Source: Azospirillum agricola (GTDB taxonomy: Bacteria; Pseudomonadota; Alphaproteobacteria; Azospirillales; Azospirillaceae). Taken from it: a DNA stretch of 64,000 nt. The notes beneath the pieces are model-generated. The model saw nothing but the letters and a program-made list of their open reading frames with translations, had not been told where the DNA came from and ran no database searches. Location: NCBI RefSeq assembly GCF_017876095.1, contig NZ_JAGINM010000010.1, forward strand, positions 186,001-250,000, read 5' to 3'. Positions 9,441-17,899 of the stretch are shown here, in pieces. Made by a program: the position numbers and the translations under genes. The stretch's first letter is position 1. Every line of letters starts with the position of its first letter.

Positions 9441-9500
9441 GATCGCGCACGCCCGCCTTCCGCCTTTGAAGGGCCTGCGCATTTTAAAAGCGGCAGCTGC
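9441..9500 (+). pseudogene. 5' scrap of a LysR regulator gene
   Basis: The sequence from 9341 to about 9490 aligns base for base, with scattered substitutions, to 25157-25304, the upstream region and first codons of the intact LysR gene at 25265. Here the ATG is gone (GCGCACGCCCGCC in place of GCACATGCGCCGCC). Similarity through CCTTTGAA and CCTGCGCATTTT dies out by about 9500. The scrap shows that the SDR-MFS operon once had a divergent LysR regulator at this site. Confidence 0.75.
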
Positions 9501-9533
9501 GCGGCAACAGATTTCAATGATCCTTGGTCTTGA

Positions 9534-10358
9534 TCAATCGCCTGACGCTTGTTTCTGGGGTGAGAGCTTTTCCGCCCTGCGTTGCGCGAAGTATTGCGCG
9601 GGGGTGCTTCCCAAAGCCTTCTTGAACATCGTGATGAAGGCGTTGACCGAGTCGTAGCCCAGTTCGGCGGCTACGTTCTGGACCGTCGCACCGCAGGCCA
9701 GTTCCCGAAGTGCGATGACAAGGTGAAGCTGCTGCCGCCAGCGTCCGAACGTCAGACCCGTCTCGCGGATCATCAAACGGGCCAGCGACCTTTCGCTCAT
9801 CGCCACGCGCTTGGCCCATTCGGCCGATGTGCTGCGGTCGGAGGGGGTCACCGTCAAGGCATCCGCGATCGCACGGATCTTCGGATTGCTGGAGATTGGC
9901 AGGTTGAAGCGCTCACGCGGCATGTCGGCCAGTTCGTCGAGAGTCACCCTCGCAAGCCGGGCCGCATGGCCGTCCGAGGGATAGTCGGCAGGCTCGTGGG
10001 CCAGCCGGTCGACCATTTCCCGGATCAGCGGGGAGACGGACAGAGTGCAGCAGTCCTCGGGCAAGCCTGCCGCCCCTGGCTCGACGAACAGGTAGTTGAG
10101 TCGCGCATTTGGTGTCGCACGGGCGCTGTGCGGCACGCCGCCCGGAATCCAGACTCCGCAATTGGGCGGCACGATCCAGATCTCGTTGTCCGCGGTGCAG
10201 GTGACGGCGCCATGCAGCGCGAGGATCAACTGGCCCTTGCGATGCGTGTGCATCGGCACTTCCGCCTCGTGGTCCGCGAAGTCGAGCTGCCGCGCGACAG
10301 CCGGCCGATCCATGAGATCGGGGTCGAAGGCTGAGACGGCTGATCGTGAGCGGGGCAT
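9534..10358 (-). CDS. AraC-family transcriptional regulator with cupin sensor domain
   Basis: 274 residues. The N-terminal half is a cupin-like AraC sensor (HTHRKGQLILALHGAVTCTA; IWIVPPNCGVWIPGGVPHSA). The C-terminal half has the two AraC helix-turn-helix units (SAEWAKRVAMSERSLARLMI and TVQNVAAELGYDSVNAFITM, followed by FKKALGSTPAQYFAQRR). This arrangement is that of the NimR/YdiP-like one-domain-cupin group. It is divergently transcribed from the efflux operon at 10435 across a 76-bp gap holding an inverted repeat, so it most likely controls that operon. The effector is unknown; an aromatic acid would fit the efflux genes. Confidence 0.88.
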   Translation of the reverse strand: MPRSRSAVSAFDPDLMDRPAVARQLDFADHEAEVPMHTHRKGQLILALHGAVTCTADNEIWIVPPNCGVWIPGGVPHSARATPNARLNYLFVEPGAAGLPEDCCTLSVSPLIREMVDRLAHEPADYPSDGHAARLARVTLDELADMPRERFNLPISSNPKIRAIADALTVTPSDRSTSAEWAKRVAMSERSLARLMIRETGLTFGRWRQQLHLVIALRELACGATVQNVAAELGYDSVNAFITMFKKALGSTPAQYFAQRRAEKLSPQKQASGD

Positions 10359-10374
10359 GGATTGGCAGCTTTTG

Positions 10375-10395
10375 GGTATTTTCTGACAGAATACC
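10375..10395. promoter_or_regulatory. Candidate operator between araC-type gene and efflux operon
   Basis: GGTATT at 10375-10380 and AATACC at 10390-10395 form an inverted pair around TTCTGACAG, with TCTG/CAGA extending the symmetry towards the centre. It sits in the only gap between two divergent genes, directly before the AT-rich stretch AATTTATTTAATTTTGC that would serve as promoter. The symmetry is seen; binding by the AraC protein is inferred. Confidence 0.5.
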
Positions 10396-10434
10396 GAATT
10401 TATTTAATTTTGCAAATCGGTCACAACTGGCGGC

Positions 10435-12549
10435 ATGACCATCGGGAACGCCGCAAACACCCTCTTGCGCAAGGCCTGCGTCGCCCTACCGCGCCCAAGC
10501 CTCACCATCCTCCGCACGCCCGCCATGAGGGCGGACGCGGACGCCATCCTCTTTTCGATGAAGAGTTTCGCCGCGGCGATGCTGGCCTACTACATCGCGT
10601 TGCGCATCGGCCTTTCCAAGCCATTCTGGGCCATTATCACCGTCTATATCGTCTCGCAGACCTCCGTCGGAGCGTCGCTCAGCCGGGGCGTCTATCGCTT
10701 CGCGGGGACAATGGCCGGTGCCGTGGCGACGGTGGCGATCGTTCCGAATTGCGTGAACGATCCGATCGCGTGCAGCGCGATCCTGGCCTGCTGGATCGGT
10801 CTGTGCCTGTTTTTCTCGCTGCTTGATCGCACGCCGCGAGCCTACGCTTTCGTTCTCGCGGGCTATACGGCGAGCCTGATTGGTTTTCCCAGTGTCCTCG
10901 ATCCAGGCGCGGTCTTTGAAACGGCTTCGGTGCGGGTCCAGGAGATATCCATCGGGATTCTTTGCGCCATCCTGATGCACCGCTACGTCGTGCCCAAGCG
11001 CATGACGGGTCAGTTCACCGGCAAGCTGTCGGCAACGCTGCGGGACGCGCGGCGGCTGGCGGTGGATGTGCTCAACGGAACACCGGGGGAGAACCGCCGG
11101 GACCGCAACCAGCTTGCGGCGGACCTTCTTGTTCTGCAAGGGCTTGCGATTCATCTGCCGTATGACGCGGCCCCCGTGACGCCGCGTCGTGAAACGCTGC
11201 AACTGGTCCATGACCGGCTTGCGCGACTGCTTCCACTCGCGACGGAGATCGAGGACCGGATCCATGCCCTTGGCGCCGGGGCCGACGGCGCGCCCGATGA
11301 ACTGGGCGCATTGCTCGGTGACGTCGAAGCATGGATCGCAACCGCCGGGACGGCCGAGCGGAATGGCTCCGCGGCCCACCTGATCGGCCGCGCCCGGGCG
11401 ATCCGGAAACGTTTCGGCGCAGACGCCGCCACGCCTGGCGACAGGCTGGCCGCCAACCTCGCCGGACATCTGGCGGAGATGATCGGCCTGCTCCAGGACT
11501 GCGACAGGCTCGTACGAACCATCGGGACTGTCGACCGCCCGCGCGAGGCGGCGTCGCTTCATGGACCGCTGCGTGCGAAGGGCTACGTCTATCACCGCGA
11601 TCCCTGGATGGCGGCGCGGGCCGCCATGGGCGCCATCGTCGGCATTCTCATCGGTTGCGCCTTCTGGATCGGGTCGGCCTGGCCGGAGGGCGGGACGGCC
11701 GTCTCCATTCTCGGCGTATGCTGCACGCTGTTCGCGAACGCCGACACGCCGGCGCCCAACGTCGTCAGGTATATGGTCGGCTCGATCTATGGGGTGGCGA
11801 TCAGCCTCGCCTACAGCTACATCATCCTTCCCCAGATCACGAGCTTCCCCGTTCTCGTCGCGGTTCTCGCCCCGGCGTTTCTGTTCGCCGGTTCCTTGCA
11901 GGCACGGCTCCCGACGACATTCCGGGCGCTCGGCATCACCCTCACAATTCCGATCCTCTCGGGTCTGGGCACCAGCTACACCGGCGATTTCGCCGCGTCC
12001 CTCAACATGGTGATCGCGCTCTTTGCGGCGGTCGGATTCGGGGCGCTGAGCATGTCCCTGTTCCAGACCGTGCCGGTCGACACGGCGATCAACCGGCTGC
12101 TTCACCTAAGTCGGCGGGATGTCGGACGCCGCGCCCTGGGTGCCGCGCCCAACGAAGCGCATTGGACGAGCCTCATGATCGATCGGACGGCGCTGCTGCT
12201 TCCAAGATTGCGGGTGTCCGGGAAAGCCTATTCGGACGTCCTTGACGACACGCTGCACCATCTTCGCATCGGTCACGCCGTAGGCCAGCTCCGCAAGGCG
12301 GTCCCACGGATCCAAGGCGATGTTGGCGACAAGGTGACGGAACTGCTTTTGGCGATCGCCGCACGCTTCGGCACCGGAGACCGGACCGGTTCCGTCGATC
12401 GCATCGATCTTGTCCGGCGCATCGAGGCGCTGGCGGCCCTGATCGCCGACGGCCCGATCAAGGACCGTTTGCCGATGCTCGACCTGCTCATCGACCTTCG
12501 ATTCGCGCTCGGTTCCAGTGGAACGGCAGAGGGGGAACGCGGCCCATGA
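10435..12549 (+). CDS. FUSC-family inner-membrane efflux protein (AaeB-like)
   Basis: 704 residues in the aromatic acid exporter/FUSC family. The architecture is duplicated: hydrophobic bundle (about residues 35-190: AAAMLAYYIALRIGLSKPFW, then GALTASLIGF-type helices), a soluble alpha-helical middle, a second bundle (about 385-545: AMGAIVGILIGCAFWIGSAW; YGVAISLAYSYIILPQIT) and a helical C-terminal tail. AaeB-type proteins pair with an HlyD-like adaptor to expel hydroxylated aromatic acids such as p-hydroxybenzoate. The ATG at 10435 is used here; an in-frame ATG at 10525 would still keep the first helix. The stop overlaps the next start by ATGA. Confidence 0.85.
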   Translation: MTIGNAANTLLRKACVALPRPSLTILRTPAMRADADAILFSMKSFAAAMLAYYIALRIGLSKPFWAIITVYIVSQTSVGASLSRGVYRFAGTMAGAVATVAIVPNCVNDPIACSAILACWIGLCLFFSLLDRTPRAYAFVLAGYTASLIGFPSVLDPGAVFETASVRVQEISIGILCAILMHRYVVPKRMTGQFTGKLSATLRDARRLAVDVLNGTPGENRRDRNQLAADLLVLQGLAIHLPYDAAPVTPRRETLQLVHDRLARLLPLATEIEDRIHALGAGADGAPDELGALLGDVEAWIATAGTAERNGSAAHLIGRARAIRKRFGADAATPGDRLAANLAGHLAEMIGLLQDCDRLVRTIGTVDRPREAASLHGPLRAKGYVYHRDPWMAARAAMGAIVGILIGCAFWIGSAWPEGGTAVSILGVCCTLFANADTPAPNVVRYMVGSIYGVAISLAYSYIILPQITSFPVLVAVLAPAFLFAGSLQARLPTTFRALGITLTIPILSGLGTSYTGDFAASLNMVIALFAAVGFGALSMSLFQTVPVDTAINRLLHLSRRDVGRRALGAAPNEAHWTSLMIDRTALLLPRLRVSGKAYSDVLDDTLHHLRIGHAVGQLRKAVPRIQGDVGDKVTELLLAIAARFGTGDRTGSVDRIDLVRRIEALAALIADGPIKDRLPMLDLLIDLRFALGSSGTAEGERGP

Positions 12550-12761
12550 TCGTCGATCTCAGCGTTGGGGGCGTCCTAATCCCCGGTCTGGTGGTGCTCG
12601 CCCTCGCCGCCCTGGTCGCCACCATGGCGGTGGTCCGCCTCCTCGCCGTCACCGGCATCCACCGCCTGTTCGCTCATCGGGCGCTCGTCGAGCTTGCCGT
12701 CTTCGTCCTTCTTTACGGTCTGCTCGTGCGGTGCCTGCCCTCCGTTGGAACATTGCCATGA
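12546..12761 (+). CDS. DUF1656 small membrane protein (AaeX-like)
   Basis: 71 residues beginning MIVDLSVGGVLIPGLVVLAL and containing two hydrophobic segments (about 8-31 and 48-64), the second ending in FVLLYGLLVRCLP. DUF1656/YtcA-AaeX proteins always lie between a FUSC permease and an HlyD adaptor, as here, with ATGA overlaps at both ends. The molecular role in the pump is not established. Confidence 0.85.
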   Translation: MIVDLSVGGVLIPGLVVLALAALVATMAVVRLLAVTGIHRLFAHRALVELAVFVLLYGLLVRCLPSVGTLP

Positions 12762-13678
12762 AGTCTGTTCTGTCCCTTCTCAGCCGCTACGCCCTGACCC
12801 TGGGCCTCGTGGCCGCCTCCGCTTTTGTCGCGCTGGAGGCGTGGAACCGTCATGAGCGGACGCCCTGGACCCGCGACGGGCGCGTGAGCGTGGATGTCGT
12901 GCAGATCGCACCGGAAGTCTCCGGCACCGTAAGCGCCGTGTCCGTTGTCGATAATCAGCATGTCCGCCGGGGCGACATTCTCTACGTGATCGACCCTGAG
13001 CGGCTCCGGCTTGCCGTGGCGCTGGCGGAGGCCGACGTCGAAGCCAAACGACAGGATATGCTCGTTCGGCAAGCGACGGCGCGGCGGCACAGCCAATTGC
13101 GGGATGTCCTGTCCCGGGAGGCCGTGCAGCAGTCGGGCGGAGCGGCCACGGTGGCCGGGGCCGCCTATCAGGCGGCGGTGGCGGCTCTCGATCTCGCCAA
13201 ACTCAACCTCGCGCGCTCCACCCTCCGCTCGCCGGTCGATGGCTATGTCACCAATCTGAGGCTGCGGCCCGGTGACTATGCCACGGCCGGCGTGACGAAG
13301 GTCGCCGTTCTCGACGCGGCCAGCTTCTGGATCACCGGCTATTTCGAGGAGACGAAGATCCGGCAGATCCGCGTCGGCAGCCCGGCGGAGATCATGCTGA
13401 TGGGCTTCGATCAGCCCGTGTCGGGCCATGTCGAAAGCATCGGCCGCGGTATCGAGAACAGCAACGACACGCCGGGTCATCTCGGCCTGCCGACTGTGGC
13501 GGCGACATTCTCCTGGGTGCGGCTTGCCCAGCGCATCCCGGTCCGCATCCGCATCGATCGGGTGCCCCCCGAGATCGAGCTGGCGGCGGGCATGACAGCG
13601 ACCGTCGAGATCATCCCCGGGGACTCCGAAACGGCCACGGGTGCTCATTGGCAACGCGCCTCTCATGCCGGATCGTAA
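12758..13678 (+). CDS. HlyD-family periplasmic adaptor subunit of efflux pump (AaeA-like)
   Basis: 306 residues. One N-terminal membrane anchor (LSRYALTLGLVAASAFVALE) precedes a biotinyl-lipoyl-like half-motif (RVSVDVVQIAPEVSGTVSAV, VVDNQHVRRGDILYVIDPER), a short coiled-coil hairpin, the second lipoyl half (ARSTLRSPVDGYVTNLRLRPGD) and a beta-barrel (AASFWITGYFEETKI). It would link the FUSC permease to an outer-membrane channel. The ATG at 12758 sits in a 4-base overlap with the DUF1656 gene; the three genes form one operon. No TolC-type gene is adjacent. Confidence 0.9.
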   Translation: MKSVLSLLSRYALTLGLVAASAFVALEAWNRHERTPWTRDGRVSVDVVQIAPEVSGTVSAVSVVDNQHVRRGDILYVIDPERLRLAVALAEADVEAKRQDMLVRQATARRHSQLRDVLSREAVQQSGGAATVAGAAYQAAVAALDLAKLNLARSTLRSPVDGYVTNLRLRPGDYATAGVTKVAVLDAASFWITGYFEETKIRQIRVGSPAEIMLMGFDQPVSGHVESIGRGIENSNDTPGHLGLPTVAATFSWVRLAQRIPVRIRIDRVPPEIELAAGMTATVEIIPGDSETATGAHWQRASHAGS

Positions 13679-13908
13679 CGCCCCGCTCGGCACGGATTGA
13701 CGGTCCTTCAACCCGCCCCCTTGCCAAGCTTGCGGCCATCGAGGATGCCGCGCTGCTCCTGGCCGACGCCGACGCCTTCGGCGGAATGGCCGCGCCCCTC
13801 ATGGGGTTCAAGCGGGGCCGCAAGAGCTTCGTCAGACCTGCGGCAACGCCGGTGAGGGAGCCGGCGCCCCCCGCGACCTCCGTTGCGGCGCGCGCCGGCG
13901 GAAGCGCC

Positions 13909-15138
13909 TCAGAAGGCCAGCAGCGTCCGGGCCAGCACCACATGCGTCCGGTCGTCGGGTGACCCCGTGACGGCCGTCACGGCCTTGTCGCTCGTGGTGT
14001 CGAAGAAATCGTATTGGAGCTGCACCCTCAGCCCCGGCGCCACGGTGTAGCCGGCGCCCACCTCGTACACGTCGGCGGTCCGCTTGCCGGGCCGGTTCAC
14101 CTGCCCCGGATCCTCGGTCCGAATGTAGGCCGCCCCCAGGACATAGGGGCCGCTGGCGTATTGCGCGCCGACCTGCCAGGTCCATGCATCGTCGAGGTGG
14201 GCGTAGCGCGCGTTTTGCCCGCTCCTGCCATAGTTCAGGTAATCGCCGCCGAGCGAGAAGCCCTCATACTCGAAGCGGAAGCCGCCGATGTGGCCCCGGA
14301 GGTTGCGGAAGGAGTCGGCGGCGGCCCCGCTGTCGCTCGCCCTGCCCCCCATGAAGGCGGCCGACAGCGTCGCCTTGACCGGGCCGAGGGCGGTCTTGTA
14401 GTTCGCGCCGACCTCGACGATGTCTTGGAAGTTCCCCGTGAACTGCGCCGCCGCGGTCGAGCCGGTCTTGCCGCGGTTGATGTCTGTGTTCGAACTGTCG
14501 TTGCGCGGCGTGTAGCTGGCGCCGACCTGCAATCCGGCGAAGCGCGGGGAGGCGTATAGGATTTTCGTGGCGCCGGCGTCGGCGTTCAGCCACGGCCACA
14601 TCAGGCTCGCCGGAGGCTGCAACGCGTCGCCGACGCCGCCGCGGAAATCGCCGCCGGTGTAGCGTCCGGTGGCCGGATCCGTTCCCTGGGCGCCGCCGGC
14701 CGGTCCGACCCAGGCCGCCGCGTGGTCGTACAGGCCGAAAGGCAGGTAGGCGATGGGCCGGCCGGTGCCGTTGGCCAGGTGGGAGATCTCGCCGTCGAAT
14801 CCCGGCGTGACCCCCAGCCGCACCGTGCCGAAAGCCCCCGAGGCGAAGAGGTAGCTGCGGTCGACATCGACCGCCCGGCTGGCAAGCGCGCTGCGCAGAC
14901 GCAGGTAGGCGCCATACTCCAGGCCGTTGTCCGCCTTGGCCAGCGGAACGATGGTCAACCGGAAGCGGTTGCGGGCTTCGGTGGACCGCAAATTCGTGTC
15001 GTTGGACTGCGACACCAGGCCCATCTCAAAGTAGGCGTCGCCGCCCAGCCGTATGTCGAAGCGGCTTTGCGCCAGAGCCGGACTCGTCAGGCACAGGGCC
15101 ATGGCGCCGCACAGAACAATCGCGTGCGTCTGTTTCAT
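13909..15138 (-). CDS. Gram-negative porin
   Basis: 409 residues. A signal peptide (MKQTHAIVLCGAMALCLTSP, cleavage after ALA-Q) leads a beta-barrel with repeated alternating strands, such as GAYLRLRSAL, FGTVRLGVTPGFDGEIS, ATLSAAFMGG, YVLGAAYIRTED and LRVQLQYDFFDTTSDK. The chain ends in phenylalanine (ARTLLAF), the usual signal for BAM-dependent insertion. This resembles the Rhodospirillales porin family (Gram-negative porin OmpC-like). It lies downstream of an MFS permease and DapA-family enzyme on the same strand and may serve as the outer-membrane entry for their substrate. It may have its own promoter. Confidence 0.88.
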   Translation of the reverse strand: MKQTHAIVLCGAMALCLTSPALAQSRFDIRLGGDAYFEMGLVSQSNDTNLRSTEARNRFRLTIVPLAKADNGLEYGAYLRLRSALASRAVDVDRSYLFASGAFGTVRLGVTPGFDGEISHLANGTGRPIAYLPFGLYDHAAAWVGPAGGAQGTDPATGRYTGGDFRGGVGDALQPPASLMWPWLNADAGATKILYASPRFAGLQVGASYTPRNDSSNTDINRGKTGSTAAAQFTGNFQDIVEVGANYKTALGPVKATLSAAFMGGRASDSGAAADSFRNLRGHIGGFRFEYEGFSLGGDYLNYGRSGQNARYAHLDDAWTWQVGAQYASGPYVLGAAYIRTEDPGQVNRPGKRTADVYEVGAGYTVAPGLRVQLQYDFFDTTSDKAVTAVTGSPDDRTHVVLARTLLAF

Positions 15139-15242
15139 GAAGGAATTCCATTGATGAAGGGGGCCGGGATCCGCGGCATCCGGCGCGCGCGTGGATGGCC
15201 GGCTCGGCCATGGCGCTGTCGCGGCTCACACAGGCGGTTCGC

Positions 15243-16646
15243 TCAGGGCGACAGTTCCTCCAGCACCCGGCCCCTGGTCTCGATCGCGAAGAGAGCCGTC
15301 ACCACCGCGCCCACAAGCAGCACCACGGCGAAGGTCGCGAACACATACTGCACGCCGGCCGAGCCCATCAGCAGACCGACCAGGATCGGGCCGGTGGAGG
15401 AGCCGAGGCGCAGCCAGGCGCTGCCGAGCCCGGTGCCGAGCGCCCTCATGCGGGTGGGATACAGCTCGGCCGAGTAGAGGTAGAGCGAGAAGGTGATCGT
15501 CTGCACGATCGCGTAGGCCAGCCCCGCGAGCACCAGCACCTCCATCGGCGAGGTGGCGCCGAGGAACGCGAGCGCCAGAAGCGGCAGCGGCGCCACGAGG
15601 AAGGCGGTCATGTACCAGCGCTTGCGCCCGACCTTGTCGATGAGCAGCGCGCAGCCGACCGAGGCGACGACGCCGGCGACCGAGGTGAGCAATCCATACA
15701 GCAGGCTCGTCTCGAGCGGCAGGTTGAAGGTCTGCCGGTAAAGCGTCGGCAACCAGGTGATCATGCCGTTCGCGACGAGATAGGAACAGAACCACATCGC
15801 CCAGATCGTGAAGGTGCGGCGCCGGTAGAAGCCGGAAAACAGCTCGCGCCAATCGGAATTGGCCTTCACACGCGTGGCGACAGGCTTTGGCTCCTCCAAC
15901 CGATGGCCCGAGGCGGTGGCGCTCCGCTCAAGTTGGCTGACGATGCGGTCGGCCTCCTCGTAGCGCCCCTTGGAGGCCAGCCAGCGCGGCGACTCCTTCA
16001 TGAAGAAGCGGAGCGGGATCAGGATGGCGGCCGGAACGAGGCCGACGAGGAACATCGCCTGCCATCCATAGACCGGCACCAGCGCCCGCGCGATCAGGCC
16101 GGCGCCGACGAGACCAAACAGGAACATCACCTCGTAGAGCAGGAAGAAGCGGCCGCGCCCCTTCGATCCGATGTACTCGTTGATGTAGGCGCTGGCGACC
16201 GGCACCTCGCCGCCGGTGCCGATGCCCTGGATGAAGCGGAACATCATCATGGAGGCCGCACCCCAGGCGAACAGGCAGGCGACGTCCATGCTCACGAACA
16301 GCAGGATGGTGAACAGGAGAACGCTCAGGCGGCCGATGCGCTCGGCCAGCCAGCCGAAGAAGACCGCGCCGATGAGCTGTCCCAGATAACCCATCGACAG
16401 GATCAGGCCGGTCTGTTCCGGGCTCAGTCCCCATTCACGAACAAGCACCGGCATCGCGTAGGCGATGGCGATGACCGTGTAGCCGTCGAAGAAGGTGGCG
16501 GCTCCGATGATGTTGCGGGTCCAGAAGACCCGCCGGGTGATCGGAAGCCGTTCAAGCCGGGCGCTGATGTCGGCCTGGCCATCGAAGCGGTCGGGCGCGG
16601 CGTCGCGCGCGGTGGTGGCAACATCCTCGGTTGTCTGCACGAGCAT
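15243..16646 (-). CDS. MFS transporter, sugar/organic-acid:H+ symporter type
   Basis: 467 residues, twelve predicted membrane spans. Signature motifs include FFDGYTVIAIAYAMP in helix 1, GWLAERIGRLSVLL (the G-x-L-A-D/E-R-x-G-R-R loop), FIQGIGTGGEVPVASAYINE in helix 4 and ELYPTRMRALGTGLGSAWLRLG in the second half. They place it in the metabolite:H+ symporter or aromatic acid:H+ symporter groups. The ATG at 16646 is chosen because GAGAGGAA lies 7 bases upstream. The DapA-family gene upstream on the same strand and the porin downstream suggest an uptake-and-cleavage unit for a carboxylated compound, controlled by the LacI regulator; the substrate is unknown. Confidence 0.87.
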   Translation of the reverse strand: MLVQTTEDVATTARDAAPDRFDGQADISARLERLPITRRVFWTRNIIGAATFFDGYTVIAIAYAMPVLVREWGLSPEQTGLILSMGYLGQLIGAVFFGWLAERIGRLSVLLFTILLFVSMDVACLFAWGAASMMMFRFIQGIGTGGEVPVASAYINEYIGSKGRGRFFLLYEVMFLFGLVGAGLIARALVPVYGWQAMFLVGLVPAAILIPLRFFMKESPRWLASKGRYEEADRIVSQLERSATASGHRLEEPKPVATRVKANSDWRELFSGFYRRRTFTIWAMWFCSYLVANGMITWLPTLYRQTFNLPLETSLLYGLLTSVAGVVASVGCALLIDKVGRKRWYMTAFLVAPLPLLALAFLGATSPMEVLVLAGLAYAIVQTITFSLYLYSAELYPTRMRALGTGLGSAWLRLGSSTGPILVGLLMGSAGVQYVFATFAVVLLVGAVVTALFAIETRGRVLEELSP

Positions 16647-16783
16647 GGCGTTTCCTCTCAAGCCTGATCGGTATTTTTTTATTGCCGGCCGCCTGTGGCG
16701 GACGGAGACCCTCCCGGAATTGGTTCCGCGCCGGCAGCCCTGGTCAAGTCAGGACCGCCGGCGACCGGATCGCGGAAGGGAGA

Positions 16784-16802
16784 GGCCGCCCCGCGGGCGG
16801 CC
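16784..16802 (-). terminator. GC hairpin after the DapA-family gene
   Basis: GGCCGCCC and GGGCGGCC form an 8-bp stem with a 3-base loop 7 bases beyond the stop at 16809. On the minus strand TCTCCCTTCC follows, so any U-tract is weak. It could attenuate rather than end transcription into the MFS gene. Confidence 0.4.
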
Positions 16803-16808
16803 TTGGCA

Positions 16809-17741
16809 TCAGGCCGCGAGAGCGTTCTGGATCACGGTCAGGCCGGACGCCTTCACCGCGGCGCGGATTTCCTCGTCGGCGCCATCGCCCAGCGGCTTCA
16901 GGGGCTCGCGGACGTTGACGTTGTCGATGAGGCCGCGCGCCCGCAGGGCGTGCTTCAGCGCGACCGACCCTTCCATGTGCGAGCCGCGGTGGTAGACCGC
17001 GCGGGTGATCGGCAGGAGCTGCTCGTGATACTTGCGGGCGAGCGGGTAGTCCTGCGCCTTGCCGGCCGCCAGATACTCGATCAGCAGCTCGGGCGCCATG
17101 TTGCCGTAGCCGACGAGCAGCCCGTCGACGTCGAACATCGTCGGCAGCAGCCATTCGTCATGGCAGGACATGATGGCGAGGTCGGGGAACGCGTTCTTCA
17201 GCGCCGGGATCTCGTTGTACCAACGCTTCATGTCGCGCACGCCGTTCTTGGTGGCGGTGACGCCCGGCACGGCGGCGATCTGAAGCTGGGTGTCGAGGTC
17301 GTAGTTGGCCTTGGTCACGGCCGGGTACTGGAACAGGATGCACTCGAGACCGGACTGGGCGACGGCCTTGTAACGGTCGACGGGGGCTCCCTTCTGGTAG
17401 CCGAAGCGCAGCCAGCCGTGGTTCGGGTAGACCAGGGCGCCGGTCGCGCCGGCCTCGAACTTCTCCTTCGCCTCGAGTTCGGCGACCTTGGTGCCTTCGC
17501 CGGTGATGCCGGCGACGACCGGCAGCGGCGTCGCATCCTTGTAGACGCGGATCAGTTCGAGCTGCTCGTCGTGGGTGAGGAAGGTGCCCTCGCCGGCGTG
17601 CCCGAGGATGACCAGGCTTTTCACGCCGGGAATGGAGGCCAGCCACTTGGCAAGACGGGCGTTGCCGTCGAAATCGACGTCGCCATTGTCCTTGAACAGC
17701 GTAACGGGCGCGGGGTTCAGCCCCTTCCAATCAATGGCCAT
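16809..17741 (-). CDS. Dihydrodipicolinate synthase/N-acetylneuraminate lyase family protein
   Basis: 310 residues, a class I (beta/alpha)8 aldolase. The Schiff-base lysine is K165 in VTATKNGVRD and the partner tyrosine is Y139 in LFQYPAVT; the substrate loop is ILGHAGEGTFLTHDEQ. The latter differs from the GTTGE of DapA itself, so this is probably a catabolic lyase or dehydratase for a keto acid rather than lysine biosynthesis. The ATG at 17741 (MAIDWKGLNPAPVTLF) is used; an open frame runs further upstream but across the palindrome at 17779-17790 and lacks family similarity. It is divergent from the LacI gene, with two candidate operators between them. Confidence 0.85.
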   Translation of the reverse strand: MAIDWKGLNPAPVTLFKDNGDVDFDGNARLAKWLASIPGVKSLVILGHAGEGTFLTHDEQLELIRVYKDATPLPVVAGITGEGTKVAELEAKEKFEAGATGALVYPNHGWLRFGYQKGAPVDRYKAVAQSGLECILFQYPAVTKANYDLDTQLQIAAVPGVTATKNGVRDMKRWYNEIPALKNAFPDLAIMSCHDEWLLPTMFDVDGLLVGYGNMAPELLIEYLAAGKAQDYPLARKYHEQLLPITRAVYHRGSHMEGSVALKHALRARGLIDNVNVREPLKPLGDGADEEIRAAVKASGLTVIQNALAA

Positions 17742-17778
17742 GGTTGCGATGCCTTCCCTAAGGATTTGTGTCTGCGTG

Positions 17779-17790
17779 GGGAGCGCTCCC
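17779..17790. promoter_or_regulatory. Candidate LacI-type operator O1
   Basis: GGGAGCGCTCCC is a perfect 12-bp palindrome with the central CG typical of LacI/GalR operators. It lies 38 bases upstream of the DapA-family start codon at 17741 and shares the GGGA...TCCC arms with the second site at 17840-17851. Confidence 0.65.
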
Positions 17791-17839
17791 GGTGGCGACG
17801 CTGGCTTGCCCCCTGGATCGAAGGGCATGGATCGTTACC

Positions 17840-17851
17840 GGGAACGTTCCC
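17840..17851. promoter_or_regulatory. Candidate LacI-type operator O2
   Basis: GGGAACGTTCCC is a perfect 12-bp palindrome with central CG, 49 bases before the lacI-type start. The centre-to-centre distance to O1 is 61 bp, close to six helical turns, which would allow one tetramer or two dimers to loop the DNA. Confidence 0.7.
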
Positions 17852-17899
17852 ATCGTATGACTTGAACAATTTGGGTGTCAAGCGTTATCTTGGTCGCCG

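Noticed and set aside
13648-13962. A short plus-strand frame between the HlyD and porin genes
   Set aside because: It overlaps the ends of both neighbours, has no ribosome-binding site and a composition like a shadow frame. The remaining 230 bp hold nothing clear.
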